Positions 1 through 14,225 are shown, counted from the first letter of the stretch. The stretch: DNA of 64,000 nucleotides from Chondrosia reniformis (GCA_947172415.1 OX359202.1:2826001-2890000); one strand, 5' to 3'. Numbers and translations are program-made. Notes: generated by a model not told the origin, from the sequence alone.

Positions 1-760
1 GCTAGCAAGACAGGTGCATCATCTTGGATTTCCACTCTCCCTGTTGAAGAGCATGGTTTCTGCCTCAGCAAGGGTGCCTTAAGGGATGCCATCAGCTTGC
101 GCCACGGCTGGACCATACAGAACGTGAGTTCAACATGTGCATGTGGTACTCCATTCTCAGTTGATCACAAAATGTCTTGCCACAAGGGTGGTCTACCTAC
201 CCTACGGCACAATGCGATCCGTGACTTAGCGGCAGAACTGGTGAGCGAAGTATGCCACAACGTTTCTGTGGAGCCAGGGCTGCAGGCCCTAGATGGTGAG
301 CACATCCGACCACGTACCGCCAATAGGGAGGATGGGGCAAGACTGGACATCAGAGCAAACGGTCAGGAGGCCTTTTTTGACGTAAAGGTTTTCCACCCAA
401 ATGCCCCCACCTACCGCAACAGAGACCTGGCAGCTCTGTATAAAATGCATGAAGGAATCAAGAAGAGAGAGTATGGCGAAAGAGTGAGGGAAGTTGAACG
501 AGGAGTGTTCAACCCCCTAGTCTTGTCAACAACAGGGGGTGTGGCAAGAGTGCACTGTCTTTTTCAGAAGGGTGGCTGATGCCATTGCAAAGAAAAGAAA
601 ACTGCACTACTCCCAAGTGATGGGGTGGCTTCGATGTAGGACCTCATTCGCATTGATCAGATCAGCAATCATGGAGATCAGAGGCTCCAGATCCAAAAGA
701 CCATGTGGTTTCACCAGCGACATCCCCCTTGCCACCTCTGAGGGCAAGGTTCGTCCTTAG
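1..760 (+). pseudogene. LINE C-terminal fragment with CCHC finger and restriction-like endonuclease-type motif
   Basis: Open from base 1 without a start, so the left end is cut by the window. Around 139-185 there is a CxC...H...C knuckle (CACGTPFSVDHKMSC), and around 334-395 an RLD-x12-DVKV pattern that fits a PD-(D/E)XK nuclease core. This order (zinc knuckle, then nuclease-like core at the C terminus) is known from non-LTR retrotransposons with restriction-like endonucleases. The frame is lost at the G-run at 535-540: the first frame runs to 579, and the family-like tail (TVFFRRVADAIAKKRK, then MGWLRC) continues in another frame to the stop at 760. No methionine start or RT core lies in the window. 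I infer a dead, 5'-truncated copy; the exact LINE clade is not certain. Confidence 0.7.
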
Positions 761-1055
761 ACGATTAGGCATGTAACTTTTAAACAATATGACTTGAGCT
801 GTTTTTGTCCCTTTAACTGAAACATTTCAGTACGTACGTACATTGTTCTTTTCAATGTAATAATTATTAGTTATTTATGTGTACAAATTTATTCATTGAT
901 TGCATTTAAACGTTAACTTTATGTTAATATTGTATTTTAATTTTCACAGATTAGTTTCTACAACATTTTTCTTATTTGTTGTAAAAAAATTGGTTAATTA
1001 TTATTGAGACAGAAATAAAAATAAAAATAGAAAATAAAAAATAAAAAATAATATA
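761..1055. other. AT-rich 3' flank of the LINE fragment
   Basis: No gene seen. The stretch ends in an A-rich simple tract (AAATAAAAAT-like units, about 1012-1050) that could be the degenerate 3' tail of the LINE. The 13-bp minisatellite begins immediately after it. Confidence 0.5.
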
Positions 1056-1433
1056 AACTAGTATATACATACACCTAGTACATACAACTAGTACTTACAA
1101 CTAGTAAACATAACTCGTCCATACAACTTGTATATACAACTAGTACTTGCAATTAGTACATATAACTAGTACACACATCTACCACATATAACTAATACAT
1201 AAAAATATGACTAGTACATATAAATATTACATAAACATAGTACATACAGTTAGTTCATACAACTACTAGTACATAGAACGAGTACATAAAACTAGAACCT
1301 ATAACCAGCACACACCTACGACATATAATTAGTCAATAAATATATAACTAGTACATATTATCTTTGGGATGGTACATCCTTCGACTTTTGAGCGTTTAAA
1401 ACGCAGTTGTTTTTTTTTTTCAATTCTTGGTCA

Positions 1434-1462
1434 AACGTTTTGACCCTGGGGGTCTTCCTCAG
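1434..1462 (-). ncRNA. Decayed hammerhead-like core in PLE end
   Basis: Minus strand reads CTGAGGA, an A, a GACCC/GGGTC hairpin and then AAAACG. This is the core seen intact at 41101 but with the G of GAAA mutated to A. Probably inactive. Confidence 0.35.
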
Positions 1463-1579
1463 TGACTGATGGTTGAGTGGAAGAATTGCCTCTATTTATA
1501 GAGGATTTTTCCCGCCATTTCCACTTCCTGTCATGTGACCCTCTGCAGAATGAGAAAAACAGGAAGTATGAATATAAAA

Positions 1580-1822
1580 TCATCTCCAGGCTTGATATAA
1601 CACAATGCCTTGATCTAAATTCATTCTCACCTGACTCTTCTGGATCCTGATGGCTTCTTTGACCCTTCTCCTTTGCCAGTGGGTTTCCCTGTCTGTAATC
1701 TTGGCCTTGTCCCAAGCAATTGAGTGGCCAGTCTTGAGGGAGTGAACAGCTATACTGTTGTTCACATCCCCCATCCTGACTGCTCGCTTGTGTTCTGCCA
1801 ATCTCACTTTCAGGGTCCTTGA
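1580..1822 (-). pseudogene. GIY-YIG endonuclease, C-terminal half (PLE)
   Basis: Minus-strand reading starts in the shared motif RTLKVRLAEHKRAVRMG and continues DVNNSIAVHSLKTGHSIAWD, then a basic stretch ([15 protein letters not shown]). These are the middle and C-terminal parts of the GIY-YIG nuclease of Penelope-like elements: the conserved Arg (RLAEH), the His, the N-S-x-x-x-H segment and the late Glu (RRVKEAI). The N-terminal GIY and YIG strands are absent from this strand and lie inverted at 1850-1969. There is no start codon of its own and it is not functional as it stands. Confidence 0.7.
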
Positions 1823-1849
1823 CAACCCAAAACAGCCACAACCACCTAT

Positions 1850-1969
1850 GGATTTCAAGGGTGTAGTTTACCTAATTCCTTGCTCTGAGTGTTCTGCAGT
1901 CTACATTGGTGAAACTGGAAGGACCCTGAAAGTGAGATTGGCAGAACACAAGCGAGCAGTCAGGATGGG
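1850..1969 (+). pseudogene. GIY-YIG endonuclease, N-terminal half (PLE, inverted)
   Basis: Plus-strand reading DFKGVVYLIPCSECSAVYIG then ETGRTLKVRLAEHKRAV. It has the GVVYL strand (GIY position), the C-x2-C pair typical of Penelope-type GIY-YIG domains, the YIGETGR signature and the catalytic-type Arg and His. It stops abruptly into minisatellite after RMG. Its last 50 bp are the exact inverted copy of 1771-1820, so the two halves together cover a whole domain but cannot be co-translated. Confidence 0.7.
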
Positions 1970-3185
1970 TATATACACATAGTACATACAAATAGTAAAT
2001 ACAAATAGTACATACATCTGCTACATATAACTAGTACCTACAACTTGTAAATATAAAGAGAACTACTTCATAAAACTAATGCATACAACTAGTACATGCA
2101 ATTAGTACATACAACTAGTACATCCTAACAGTACACACAAATTGAACATACAACCAGTACATACAACTAGTACATTCAACTAGAACATACAACTAGTACA
2201 AACAACTAGGACATATAACTAGTACATACACCTACTACATACAACTAGTACATACACATATATCTAGTAATTATAAATAGTACATACAACTAGTACATAG
2301 AAGGGGTACATATAACTACTAGAAACTAGTCCATATCACTAGTATATATATATATAACACTACTACATTTAACTAGTACATAAAACTAGAGTATACATAC
2401 AAAGAGTACACACAACTAGTACATAAAATTAGTAGGTACAACTAGTTCACACAACTAGTAACTAGTACATATAACTAGTTCATAAAAGTAGTATTTAGCA
2501 AGTACAAAGAACTAGGGCACACATAAAACTGGTTCATATATAGTACATACAACTAGTACATTCAACTATTACATAGAATTAGAACATACAACCAGCTAAT
2601 ACAGCTAGTACATACAAGTAGTACATATACCTAGTACATACGCATATATATAGTACATATAAATAGTACGTACAACTAGTACAAACAACTAGTAAATACA
2701 CCCAGTTCATACAAATGTAACGAGTACAATAAAGTAGTACATACAACTAGTGTCTAGTGTATACAACTAGTACCTCCCCAGTACCTAGTATAATTAGGAC
2801 TAGAACCTACAGCTAGTATATACTTCTAGTACATACAACAGGTACATGCAACTAGTACATATAACTAGTACAGACAACTAGTACATATAACTAGTACATA
2901 CACTGTTACCTAATAATTATATATAGTACATACAACTAGTACATACAACTAGTACATACAACTAGTATCTACTACATCCAACTAGTACCTTCCTAGCACC
3001 TAGTATAACTAGTACAAAAACCTACCACTTGTACATAGAACTAGTGCATACAACTAGAACATACAACCAGTACATAGCTAGTACATGCAACTAGTATATA
3101 CATACAACTAGTACATACAACTAGTACCTACAACTAGTAAATATAACTAGAACTTGTCCATACAACTAGTACATACAACTAGTAC

Positions 3186-3350
3186 TTGTAATTAAGTGTT
3201 ACAATAGTTGGTTTGAACTCGTATTATACATATATCGACGTATAAAATGTGTTATAATAGTTACGTATGAACTCGTATTATATATATATATATATATTCG
3301 TAACATGAAGCCATGCATAGATCGCTACAATATATAAATAGGAAATAATT
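3186..3350 (+). repeat. Dispersed repeat A inside the minisatellite
   Basis: Two imperfect tandem units of about 65 bp (AAGTGTTACAATAGTT...GAACTCGTATTATA; ATGTGTTATAATAGTTACG...), followed by a TA-rich tract and CGTAACATGAAG. The same unit recurs at about 5366-5500 and, inverted and diverged, at about 35430-35530. No coding capacity. Confidence 0.7.
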
Positions 3351-4167
3351 ATAACTAGTACATATGAATAGTGCATCCATATAGTATATATAACCAGTAC
3401 ATAAAACTAGTACATGCAACTAGAAACTAGTACATACAACTGGTTCATACAACTAATATTTACATTTAGTACGTACAACTAGTTCATACAACTAGTAACT
3501 AGGACATACAACTAGTACATACAACTTGGACAAACAACTAGAATATATAACTAGTACATACACCAACTACATATAACTAGTAAATACACATATACCTTGT
3601 AATTATAAATAATACATACAACTTGTACATACAGCTAGTGCATACAACTAGTATTTATAACTAGTTCACAAACATATAACTACTATATACATATAACTAG
3701 TACTTATAAATAAAACGTACACATAGTACATATAAATAGTATATACAAACAGTACATACATCTGCTACATATAACTAGTACCTACAGTAAATATAAATAG
3801 AAATACTTAATAAAACTAGTGCATACAACTAGTACATGCAATTAGAACATACAACTAGTACATCCTAACAGTACACACAAATAGAACATACAACTAGTAC
3901 ATACAACTAGTACATTCAACTAGAACATACAACTAGTACAAACAACTAGGACATATAACTAGTACATACACCTACTACATACAACTAGTACATACACATA
4001 TACCAGTTATTATAAATAGTACATACAACTAGAACATAGAACGGCTACATAAAACTAGTACATACAACTAGAAACTAGTACATAAAACTAGTATATACAT
4101 GCAAAGAGTACATACAACTAGTACATAAAATTAGTAGGTACAACTAGTTTACACAACTAGTAACTAG

Positions 4168-4411
4168 TACAAGGATTCACAGAAGATCAAGATAAAGAAG
4201 AAGACAAAGACTCCCAGGATCACTGATGAAGGGTGGAATTCCCAGAAACCACTGTCTGACCCAGTGGAGAAGAAGATGAAAGAAGGGAAAAGAAGGAAGA
4301 AAAGACTCCTGTATCTTCATCTAAAGTTCTCTTTAGGTTTAGTTCCCCTATAGGCTCTTTTTACAGAATAGGCATATAGCATGTAGGAAAATGGTATCTT
4401 AGATTTTTCAT
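4168..4411 (+). repeat. Dispersed repeat B, copy 1 (short mobile element)
   Basis: A 244-bp insert in the minisatellite running from AAGGATTCACAGAAGATCAA to ATGGTATCTTAGATTTTTC. An inverted copy with about 85-90% identity by eye lies at 50912-51165, so it is a dispersed element. Purine-rich, no ORF. It holds a hammerhead-like core at 4223-4249. Confidence 0.75.
4223..4249 (+). ncRNA. Hammerhead-like core in repeat B
   Basis: CTGATGA, then A-GGG-loop-CCC-A, then GAAAC. The order matches the hammerhead core (CUGANGA, stem II, GAAA), but stem II is only 3 bp and there is an extra A on each side. Activity is doubtful. Confidence 0.3.
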
Positions 4412-5149
4412 ATAACTAGTACATGTGACTATGACATACAACTACTTAATAAAACTATTATATATAAAGCGAGTACAAACAACTAGTGCATACAACGTGT
4501 ACATACAATTGGTTCATATCTAGTAAATACAACTAGTACATAAACTAGTACATACAATTAGTACATACAACTACCACATACAACTTGTACATACAACTAG
4601 CACCTACAACTAGTAAATATAACTAGTATTAGTACATACAACAAGTATATACAATTAGTACATACATCCAGCACATACAACTAGTACATACAAGTAGAAT
4701 ATATACCTAGTGCATAAACATATAAATAGTACATATAAATAGTACACACAACTAGTACAATTACACAAAACTGGCACATACAACTAGTATATACAATTAG
4801 TCACCAGTACATACAACTAGTACATACAACTAGTATATCCAACTAGTACATACAATTAATCACTAGTACATACAACTACTACATTTGATTGGTACATACA
4901 AATAGTATCGAGTACACACAACTAGTATAGACAGCTAGTACATTCAACTAGTATATACAACCACTACATAAACAGGAAACTAGTTCTAACAACTAGTACA
5001 TACAACTAAAGCCTACCTAATATAACTAGTTCTAGAACCTACAACTAGTACATACAGCTAGCGCATACACATAGTAGAGGCAACTTGTACATACAACTGT
5101 TACATACAACTACTACATATAGCCAGTACATACACATATAACTGGTATA

Positions 5150-5515
5150 TAACAAGTAGTTCGAGTTTAAAAACTCGTGGGGCTGCCGCCTCCCAAATTT
5201 ACTCGAACTACTTGGCCGCATCGTTGGGCTTTGATATACTATTCTTAATCCTAACGATTGAGGACGCTTAAGTGTCCTGAAAATTATAAATAACGACAGA
5301 AAAGCTTCGTTAACTAAAGCTTCCTGAACGTCGCCATTTGCAAAAACGATGTATTGACGTATAAATTAAGTGTTACAATAGTTGCGTATGAACTCGTATT
5401 ATACATAATTCGACGTATAAAATGTGTTATAATAGTGGCGTATGAACTCGTATTATATATATATCCGTAACATGAAGTCTTACATAAATCGCGTTATGAA
5501 AACAATAGAGGGGGC
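5150..5515 (+). repeat. Dispersed repeat C (with repeat A units), copy 1
   Basis: Starts with an inverted repeat (AAGTAGTTCGAGTTT ... AAATTTACTCGAACTACTT), then CTTAATCCTAACGATTGAGG, GTGTCCT and AAGCTT-rich sequence, and ends in two repeat A units. A diverged inverted copy is at about 35430-35745 in an intron of the TMED10-like gene. Non-coding, mobile, of unknown class. Confidence 0.7.
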
Positions 5516-8500
5516 TGCCCCTTAAAATAGTACAAACACCTGGTACATACAACAAGTACACACTAAACGTACATACAACTAGTAAATACAACTAGTACAC
5601 ACAACTAGAAACTAATACATACACCTAGTTCATAGAACGAGTGCATAATACTAGAACATACAACTTGTATATACAACTAGTATATAGCAACTGCATACAA
5701 CTAGTATATAGCAACTGCATACAACTAGTATATACATACAACTAGTACGTACAACGGGTACATAACTAGTACATACAACTTGTACATAAGTAGTACATAA
5801 TAAAACTAGCATATAAAACTATTACATAAACAGCAAACTAGTATATACATACAACTAGTACATAGTTAGTACTTACAATTAGTGTATAAATACAACTAGT
5901 ACATGCAACTAGTACAAACAATTAGTACAGACAACTACTACATCCAACTACCACATACAACCAGAACCTACAGCTAGTAAATATAACTAGCACTAGTACA
6001 TAGAACTAGTATATACAACTAGTACGTAAAAGTTGTGCTAACAACTAGTACATACAACTAATTTCTTATTTAGTCCCTACTACAGCTAGTACCTACAATT
6101 AGTACATACAGTTAGCACATACAGCCAGTACAGGAAACTAGTACATACAACTTGTACATACAACTACTATATATAACCAGTACATACACATATAACTAGT
6201 TTATAAAAATAGTACATGCATTTAGTTCTTAAAACTAATACATAAACATATAACTAGTATATACGAAAGGTACATACACACAGTACATACAACTAGAAAC
6301 TAGTACATACAACTAGTATATATATTAAATTAGTACAATTAACTAGTACATACAGTTGGTATATACATACAACTAGTACATAACACTAGTACATAAAATT
6401 AATAGGTACAACTAGTTCATACAACTAGTAACTAGTCCATATACCTAGTACATGCGACTAGTACATGCAACTAGTAACTAGTCCATATACCTAGTATATG
6501 CGACTAGTACATGCAACTAGTATATACATACAACTAGTACATACAACTAGTTCATAAAACTAGAATATAGCCAGTACAAAGAACTAGTGCATACATCTTG
6601 TACATACAACTGGTTTATATCTAGTACATACAACTAGTACATACAAATGTAACGAGTACATATAAGTAGTACATACAACTAGTACATATAAATAGTTCAT
6701 AAAACTAGTACATACAACAATTACACAAAACTGGTACATACAACTAGTACATATAACTAGTACACATAACTATTACATATGACTAGTACATACGCATATA
6801 ACTAGTGCATAAATATAATACATACAGCTAGTACAGAAAACTAGTTCACACTAACAAACAAGTAGTTCATAGAACTAGTTTATTCCTAGTACCTAGTATA
6901 ACTTGTACTAGAACCTAAAACTAGTTCAAACATCTAGTACATACAACTAGTACATATAACTAGTACATACAACCATTACACACTACTTATACATTCTACT
7001 AGTCCAAATGACTACTACATTCGACTAGTACATACAAATAGTATTGAGTACATACAACTAGTACATACAACTACTGTATACAATTAGTACACACAAATAG
7101 TACATACAGCTAGTAAATATAACTGGTACACACTACTAGTACATAAAACTAGTACATATAACTGGTACATATACAGTACATACAACTAGTTCATAAAACT
7201 AGTTCATAAAACTGGTACATGCAACAAGTGTCTAGTACATACAAATAGAACCTATCTAGTACATAGTATAACTAGTACAAGAATCAACAACTGGTACATA
7301 CACATAGTACATACAACTAGTACTTACAACTAGTACATACAACTAGAAACCAGTAAATACTACTAGTTCATAGAACGAGTACATAAGACTATATAGAACA
7401 TACAACTTAAATATACATCTAGTTCATAGCAAATATTAACAACTGGTATATACATACAACTATTACCTAAAACTGGTACATAACTAGTGCATACAATTAG
7501 TACACCAAAGTATTACATACAGCTAGTGAATATAACTAGTACACACTACTAGTACATATAACTAGAACCTCCCTAGTACATAGTATAAGTAGTACAAGAA
7601 GCAACAACTGGTACATACACATAGTACATACAACTAGTACTTACAACTAGTACATTCAACTAGAAACTAGTAACTACTACATACCTAGTACATACAATAA
7701 GTACCTAGTACTAGTTCAAGCAATAAGAACAAACAACCACTACATGCACGTAGTACATACTACTATTACGCACAACTGGTACATAACTAGTACATACAAA
7801 TAGTACATACAACTAGTACATACACATATACCTAGAAATTATAATTAGTACATACAACTAGTACATACAAATATACCTAGTAATTATAATTAGTATATAC
7901 AACTAGTACATAGAACAGGTACATAAAACTAGTACACACAACTAGAAACGAGTCCATACAACTAGTATATATATAACACCAGTACATTTAACTAGTATAT
8001 AAAACTAGTATATACATACAAAGAGTACATACATCTAGTACATAAAATTAGTAGGTACAACTAGTTCACACAACTACTAACTGGTACAGATAATTAGTAC
8101 ATGCGACTATGACATATATACAACTAGTACATACAACTAGTACATACAACTATTTCATAAAACTGGTATATAGCTAGTACAAACAACTAGTGCATACATC
8201 TTGTGCATACAACTGGTTCATATCTAGTACATACGACTAATACATACAATTTGTACATACAACCACCACATACAACTTGTACTTACAACTAGCACCTACA
8301 CTCTAGTAAATATAAATAGCATTAGTGCATACAAGAAGAACATACAATTAGTAAATACAACCAGCACATACAGCTAGTACATACAAGTAGTACATATACC
8401 TAGTACATACAAGTAGTACATATACCTAGTATATAAACATATAAATAGTCCATATAAATAGTACATACAACAAGTACAATTACACACTACTGGTACATAC

Positions 8501-11500
8501 AGTTAGTACATAAAATTTGTACATAAAACTAGTTCAAACAAACAAACAAGTAGTGTATAGAATGAGTTCCTTCCTAGTTCCTGGTATAACTTGTACTAGA
8601 ACCTAAACCTAGTTCAAAAAAATAGTAAATTCCACTAGTACATACAATTATTCACTAGTATATACATACAACTCTTACACACAACTAGTCCATATAGATA
8701 CTACATTTGATTGGTACATACAAACAGTATCGAGTACAAACAACTAGTATATACATCTAGTACATTTAACTAGTACATACAACCACTACATAAACAGGAA
8801 ACTAATACATACAACTAGTACATAGCTACTAAATACAACTAGTATATACAAACAACTGGTGCATACAACAAATACATACAATTAGTACATACAACCACTA
8901 CATACAACTACTACATACAACCAGTACCTATATACAATTAGTAAATATAACTAGTACTAGTACATAGAACTAGTACATACAACTAATACGTTAAAGTAGT
9001 ACTAACAACTAGTACATACAACTAATGCCTACTTAGTTCCTAATATAATTAGTACTAGAACCTACAACTAGAACATACAGCTAGCGCATACACATAGTAC
9101 AGGCAACTTGTACAGACAAATGTTACATTTAACTACTATATATAACCAGTACATGCACATATAACTAGTATATAAAAATAGCACATACACCTAGTACATA
9201 CAACAAGTAAATACAAAACCTACATCCAACTAGTACATACAACTAGTACATACAACTAATACACACAACTAGAAACTAGTACATACACCTAGTTCATAGA
9301 ATGAGTTCATAAAACTAGAACATACAACTTGTATATACAACTATATAGTACATAGCAACTACATACAACTAGTATATACATACAACTAGTTAGTACAACT
9401 GGTACATAACTAGTACATACAACTTGTACATAGTACGAGTACATAAAACTAGCATATAAAACTATTACATAAACAACAAACTTGTATATACATACAACTA
9501 GTACATAGCTAATACTTACAATTAGTAGATATATAGAACTAGGGCATACAACTTGTACAAACAATTAGTACATACAACTACTACATCCGACTACTACATA
9601 AAACCAGTACCTATATCTAGTAAATATAACTAGAACTAGTACTAAGAACTAGTACATACAACTAATTCCTACTCAGTACCTACTATGACTAGTACTAGAA
9701 CCTACAATTAGTACATACAGCTAGCACATACAACAAGTACAGGAAACTAGTACATACAACTGATACATACAACTACTACATATAACCAGTACATACACAT
9801 ATAACTAGTAAATAAAAATAGTACATACACCTAGTACATGAAACTAGTACATACAAGAAGTACATACAACTAGTATATACAGCTAGAAACTAGTACATAC
9901 AACTAATTCATAGAACGAGTACATAATATTGAACATACAACTAGTACATTCAACTCGTACGTCCAACTAGCACAAAAAACTAGGACATATAATTAGTACA
10001 TACACCTACTACATATAACGAGTACATACGCATATACCTAGAATATATAAAAGTACACACAGCTGGTGCATACAACTAGTTCATATAACTAGTACACAAA
10101 CATGTAACTAGTACATACAAATAGTAAATACAACTAAACATACAACTAGTGCGTATAACTAGTACATGCAAATAGTACACGCAACTAGTATCTGGTACAT
10201 CAAACTAGAACATACAACTGGTACAAAGTTAGTATATACAACTAGTATAAACATACAACTAGTACACAGAACGTGTACATACAATAAGCACATACAACTA
10301 GTACTTTCAACTAGTACATATAACAAGTTCACACATCTACTACATATAACGAATACATAAACATATAACTAGTATATATGAATAGAACATAAACATGGTA
10401 CATACAACTAGAAACTAGTACATACAACTAGTGTATATATAAAACTAGTACATACAACTGGTAAATACATACAACTAGTACACACATACAACTAGCACAT
10501 ACAAGTAGTACATAAAATTCGTAGGTACAACTAGTTCATAAAATTAGTAACTAGTAAATATAATTAGTACATGCGACTAGTACATAAAACTAGCACATAC
10601 ACCTAGTGCATGCAACTAGTACAAAGAACTGGGACATATTAGTAGTACATACACCTATTACATATAACTAGTACATACACATATACCTAGTAAATGTAAA
10701 TAGTACATACAACTAGTACATACAGCTAGCGCATACAACTAGTACATTTAACTAGTACACACACATACAAATAGTATATACAAAAGGTAAAAACAACTGG
10801 GACATACAACTAGTGCATAGAACTTGTACATACAACTAGTATCTAGTACATACAACTAATACAAACAACTAGGACCAAAAACTAGTAAATATAGCTAATT
10901 CTAGTACATACAACTAGTACATAAAACTAGTACTTTTAACTAGAACATATACCTAGTACACACACCTACTACATATAACTAATACATAAAAATATAACTA
11001 GTTCAAATATATAGTGCATCGACATAGTACATACAGCTAGTACATAAAACTAGTAAATACAACTAGAAACTAGTACATACAACTAGTACATACAACTAGT
11101 ACATACAACTAGTTCATAAAACTATTATAGAGCTAGTACAAAGAACTAGTGCATACATCTTGTACATACAACTGGTTCATATCTACTACATACAACTAGT
11201 GCATACAACTAGTACAAAGAATTAGTACATACAACCAGCTAATACAGCAGGTACATACAAGTAGTATATATACCTAATATATAGACATTTATATAGTACA
11301 TATAAACAGTACGTATAACTATTATATATAACTAGTACAAACAAATAGTACAAACACCCAGTACATACAAATGTAACGTGTACATATAAGTAGTACATAC
11401 AACTAGTACATACAACAATTACACAAAACTGGTACATATAACTAGTACATATAACTAGTACATACAACTAGTTTTCTAGTATATACAACTAGTACCTCCC

Positions 11501-14225
11501 TAGTACCGAGTATAATTAGGACTAGAACCTACAACTAGTATATACTACTAGTACATGCAACTAGTACATGAAAATAGTACATACAACTAGTACAGAAAAC
11601 TAGTTCACACAAACAAACAAGTAGTTCATAGAACTAATTCATTCCTAGTACCTAGTATAACTTTTACTAGCACCTAAAACTAGTTCAAATATCTAGTACA
11701 CACAACTAGCGCATACAATAAGGCAATAGTACATAGAACTAGTACATAGAACTAGTACAAAATTAGTTCATATAACTAGTACATACAACTAGTAACGAGT
11801 AAGGCAATAGTATATAGAACTAGTACATAGAACTAGAACATACAAATAGCACATAAAACTAGTACATATAACTAGTACATGCAAATAGGACATACGAATC
11901 TTACTTGCAACTAATAAATACAACTAGTACCTACAACTAGTACATATAACTGGAACTAGTACATAAAACTAGTACATACAACTACTACTAACAACTAATA
12001 ATGAATACATACAACATGTACATTGAACTAGTATGCTCAACATGTACATTGAACTAGTATGCTCAACATGTACATGCAACTAGTACATGCAACTTGTATA
12101 TACAATTAGCAAATAAAATTAGTTCATATAACTAGTACATACAACTAGTAACGAAAACATAAAACTAGTACCTTGAACTACTACACACAACTTGTACATA
12201 AAACTAGTAAATGGTACAATCAGCTAGGACATACACCTGGTACATACAACTAGGACATACAACTGGTATATTTAACTAGGTCATATAACTACTTTATCTA
12301 ACAAGCTCATACAAGTAGTTTCTAGTACATAGAACTATATAGTACCTATCTAGTACCTAGTTTAACTAGTACTAGAACCTACAACGAGTACATACAACTA
12401 GTGCATACAATTAGTACACACAAATAGTACATACAGCTAGTAAATATAACTAGTACATACCACTTGAACATAAAACTAGTATATATAACTAGTACATATA
12501 ACTAGTACATATAAACAGTACATACAACTAGTTCATAAAACTTGTTCATACAACTAGGACATGCAACAAGTATCTAGTACATACAAATAGAACCTAACTA
12601 GTACATAGTATAACTAGTACAAGAATTAACAACTGGTACATACACATAGTACCTACAACTAGTACATACAACTAGTACATACCAAATAGTACCCACACCT
12701 AGCACATACAATTAGTACATACAACTAGAACATTCAACTAGTCCATACAACTAGGACAAACAAAAAGGATATATAACTAGTATATACATCTACTACATAT
12801 AATTACTAAATACACATATACCTAGTAATTATGAATACTACACACAACTAGTACATACAGCGAGTGCATACAACTAGTACATATACCTAGTGCACAAACA
12901 TATCACCAGTAAATACATATATAACTGGCACTTATAAATAGTACATACACATAGTACATACAATTAATACATACAACAAGTACATACAACTAGAAACTAG
13001 TACGTACAACTTGTTCATAGAACAAATACATAATACTAGAACGTACAACTTGTATATACAACTAGTGCATAGCTATTATTTATAACTAGTATATACACAC
13101 AACTAGTACATACAACTGGTACATAACTAGTACATACAACTAGTAAAGTACAAAGATAAAAAGTTCAGTCAAGAGTACTGAAAACAATGCTAGTCCTGCC
13201 CCTGGACTGTGGCACAACACTTCCTGCAGAACCACACCTTTGCCTTGGGTGGTCGCTTGAGGCCAAGACACTAAACATGAAACCATCCCATGCAGCACTT
13301 ACAAAAGGGACGACTGTGTGTCATCTGAGATAGACCTGGTACACCGATCACAATACCACACGGGGTTGTTCCTAATAGCTGCAACAACATCCATAATGAC
13401 TAGTCACGCATCTGTTGTACAGTGCTTTCTGCAGGTCTCCAGACACACATTCTCATCGATGCAGACAGTGGGAACTTTCTCTGGCCTAACCTCTACATCT
13501 TCTTCTTCAATAATTCTGCCTTCCATGATAGCAGATGTGGCTATGTCATTGTGCACAAACCTGGACAGAATAGCTGTATCGGGAAAATGTTTAAGTTGCA
13601 ATCATTACCATAACTCCTTACAATTTGAGCACAAAAATAACTGCAACATCTTTGTATAAGTACCTTTCTCCTTCTATCTGGGAGACTTTCTTCTGAACTC
13701 TTGAGGCTTGCACACTCTACCCTTCTTCTTGGGGAGACCTATCACCGTTAAAGCAGCACCCTTTGGCCTTCCTCGTTTCCTCATCTTCGGTGGTAATTGG
13801 ATGTTTGCCAAATCTGCTAAATGCATGATTGAAGTGAACACCAACTATTGTGACATACGCTTAACATTTGAAGACTGAAGGGGGAGTTTTGCAGCTCAAC
13901 CTGACTGGCTTCCTGCTGTTCAGTGTTGGCTGTCTCCATAGTGTCACTAACACCACCTGAATGTATACACAATCACATGCCTATGCATATATATTTACAT
14001 GCATGTGACGGCATTGTCCTGCACATTGAGACACAACTTACTGGGCATTTCACTTGTCCCAACGATTGAAGGCACCTGACAGGGGCTAACAATTGGAGTG
14101 CTTGTTGATGGTTGCTCACCTATACAGTACAGTATATACAGTGCAAGTTGTAATATACACCTAAATAATATAATATAATATAATATAATATAATTAAATA
14201 ATATAATTCAGGGAGGTCCTATATG

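Larger units (their letters stand above)
1369..1974 (-). mobile_element. Rearranged Penelope-like element 3' fragment (GIY-YIG)
   Basis: A non-satellite insert. Its left end (TCTTTGGGATGGTACATCCTT, then TTGAGCGTTTAAAACGCAG) matches, with divergence, the ends of the elements at 30580 and 41170. Inside are two halves of one GIY-YIG endonuclease domain on opposite strands, sharing a perfect 50-bp inverted duplication (1771-1820 and 1919-1968). GIY-YIG fused to RT is the hallmark of Penelope-like elements, and 5' truncation with inversion is common in them. No RT is present here. Confidence 0.75.
1056..13148. repeat. 12-kb degenerate 13-bp minisatellite (unit CTAGTACATACAA)
   Basis: Almost the whole stretch is head-to-tail copies of a 13-bp unit, CTAGTACATACAA, each carrying the palindrome ACTAGT at the unit junction. 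Many units are mutated (ACTAGTATA, ACTTGTAC, ACTGGTAC, ACTAGTTCAT) and spacing drifts by a few bases. Best-preserved runs of identical units are near 2930-2970 and 9230-9260. Interruptions: a Penelope-like fragment at 1369-1974 and dispersed repeats at 3186-3350, 4168-4411 and 5150-5515. Because 13 is not a multiple of three, all frames read the same short peptides and several long spurious ORFs arise; none is a gene. Centromeric, pericentromeric or plain intergenic satellite are all possible. Confidence 0.95.

Noticed and set aside
9307..11467. ORFs of 64-85 codons such as 9307-9564 (-), 10166-10360 (+), 11222-11467 (-)
   Set aside because: They are translations of the 13-bp minisatellite (repeating YVLVVCTS / TSTYN-like peptides), open only because the unit lacks stops in those frames.
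1056..13148. CRISPR array
   Set aside because: Units are contiguous 13-mers without unique spacers, and the DNA is eukaryotic.
13318..13659. Plus-strand 113-codon ORF
   Set aside because: Shadow of the MULE-gene PHD and preceding exon, which read clearly on the minus strand with domain motifs.
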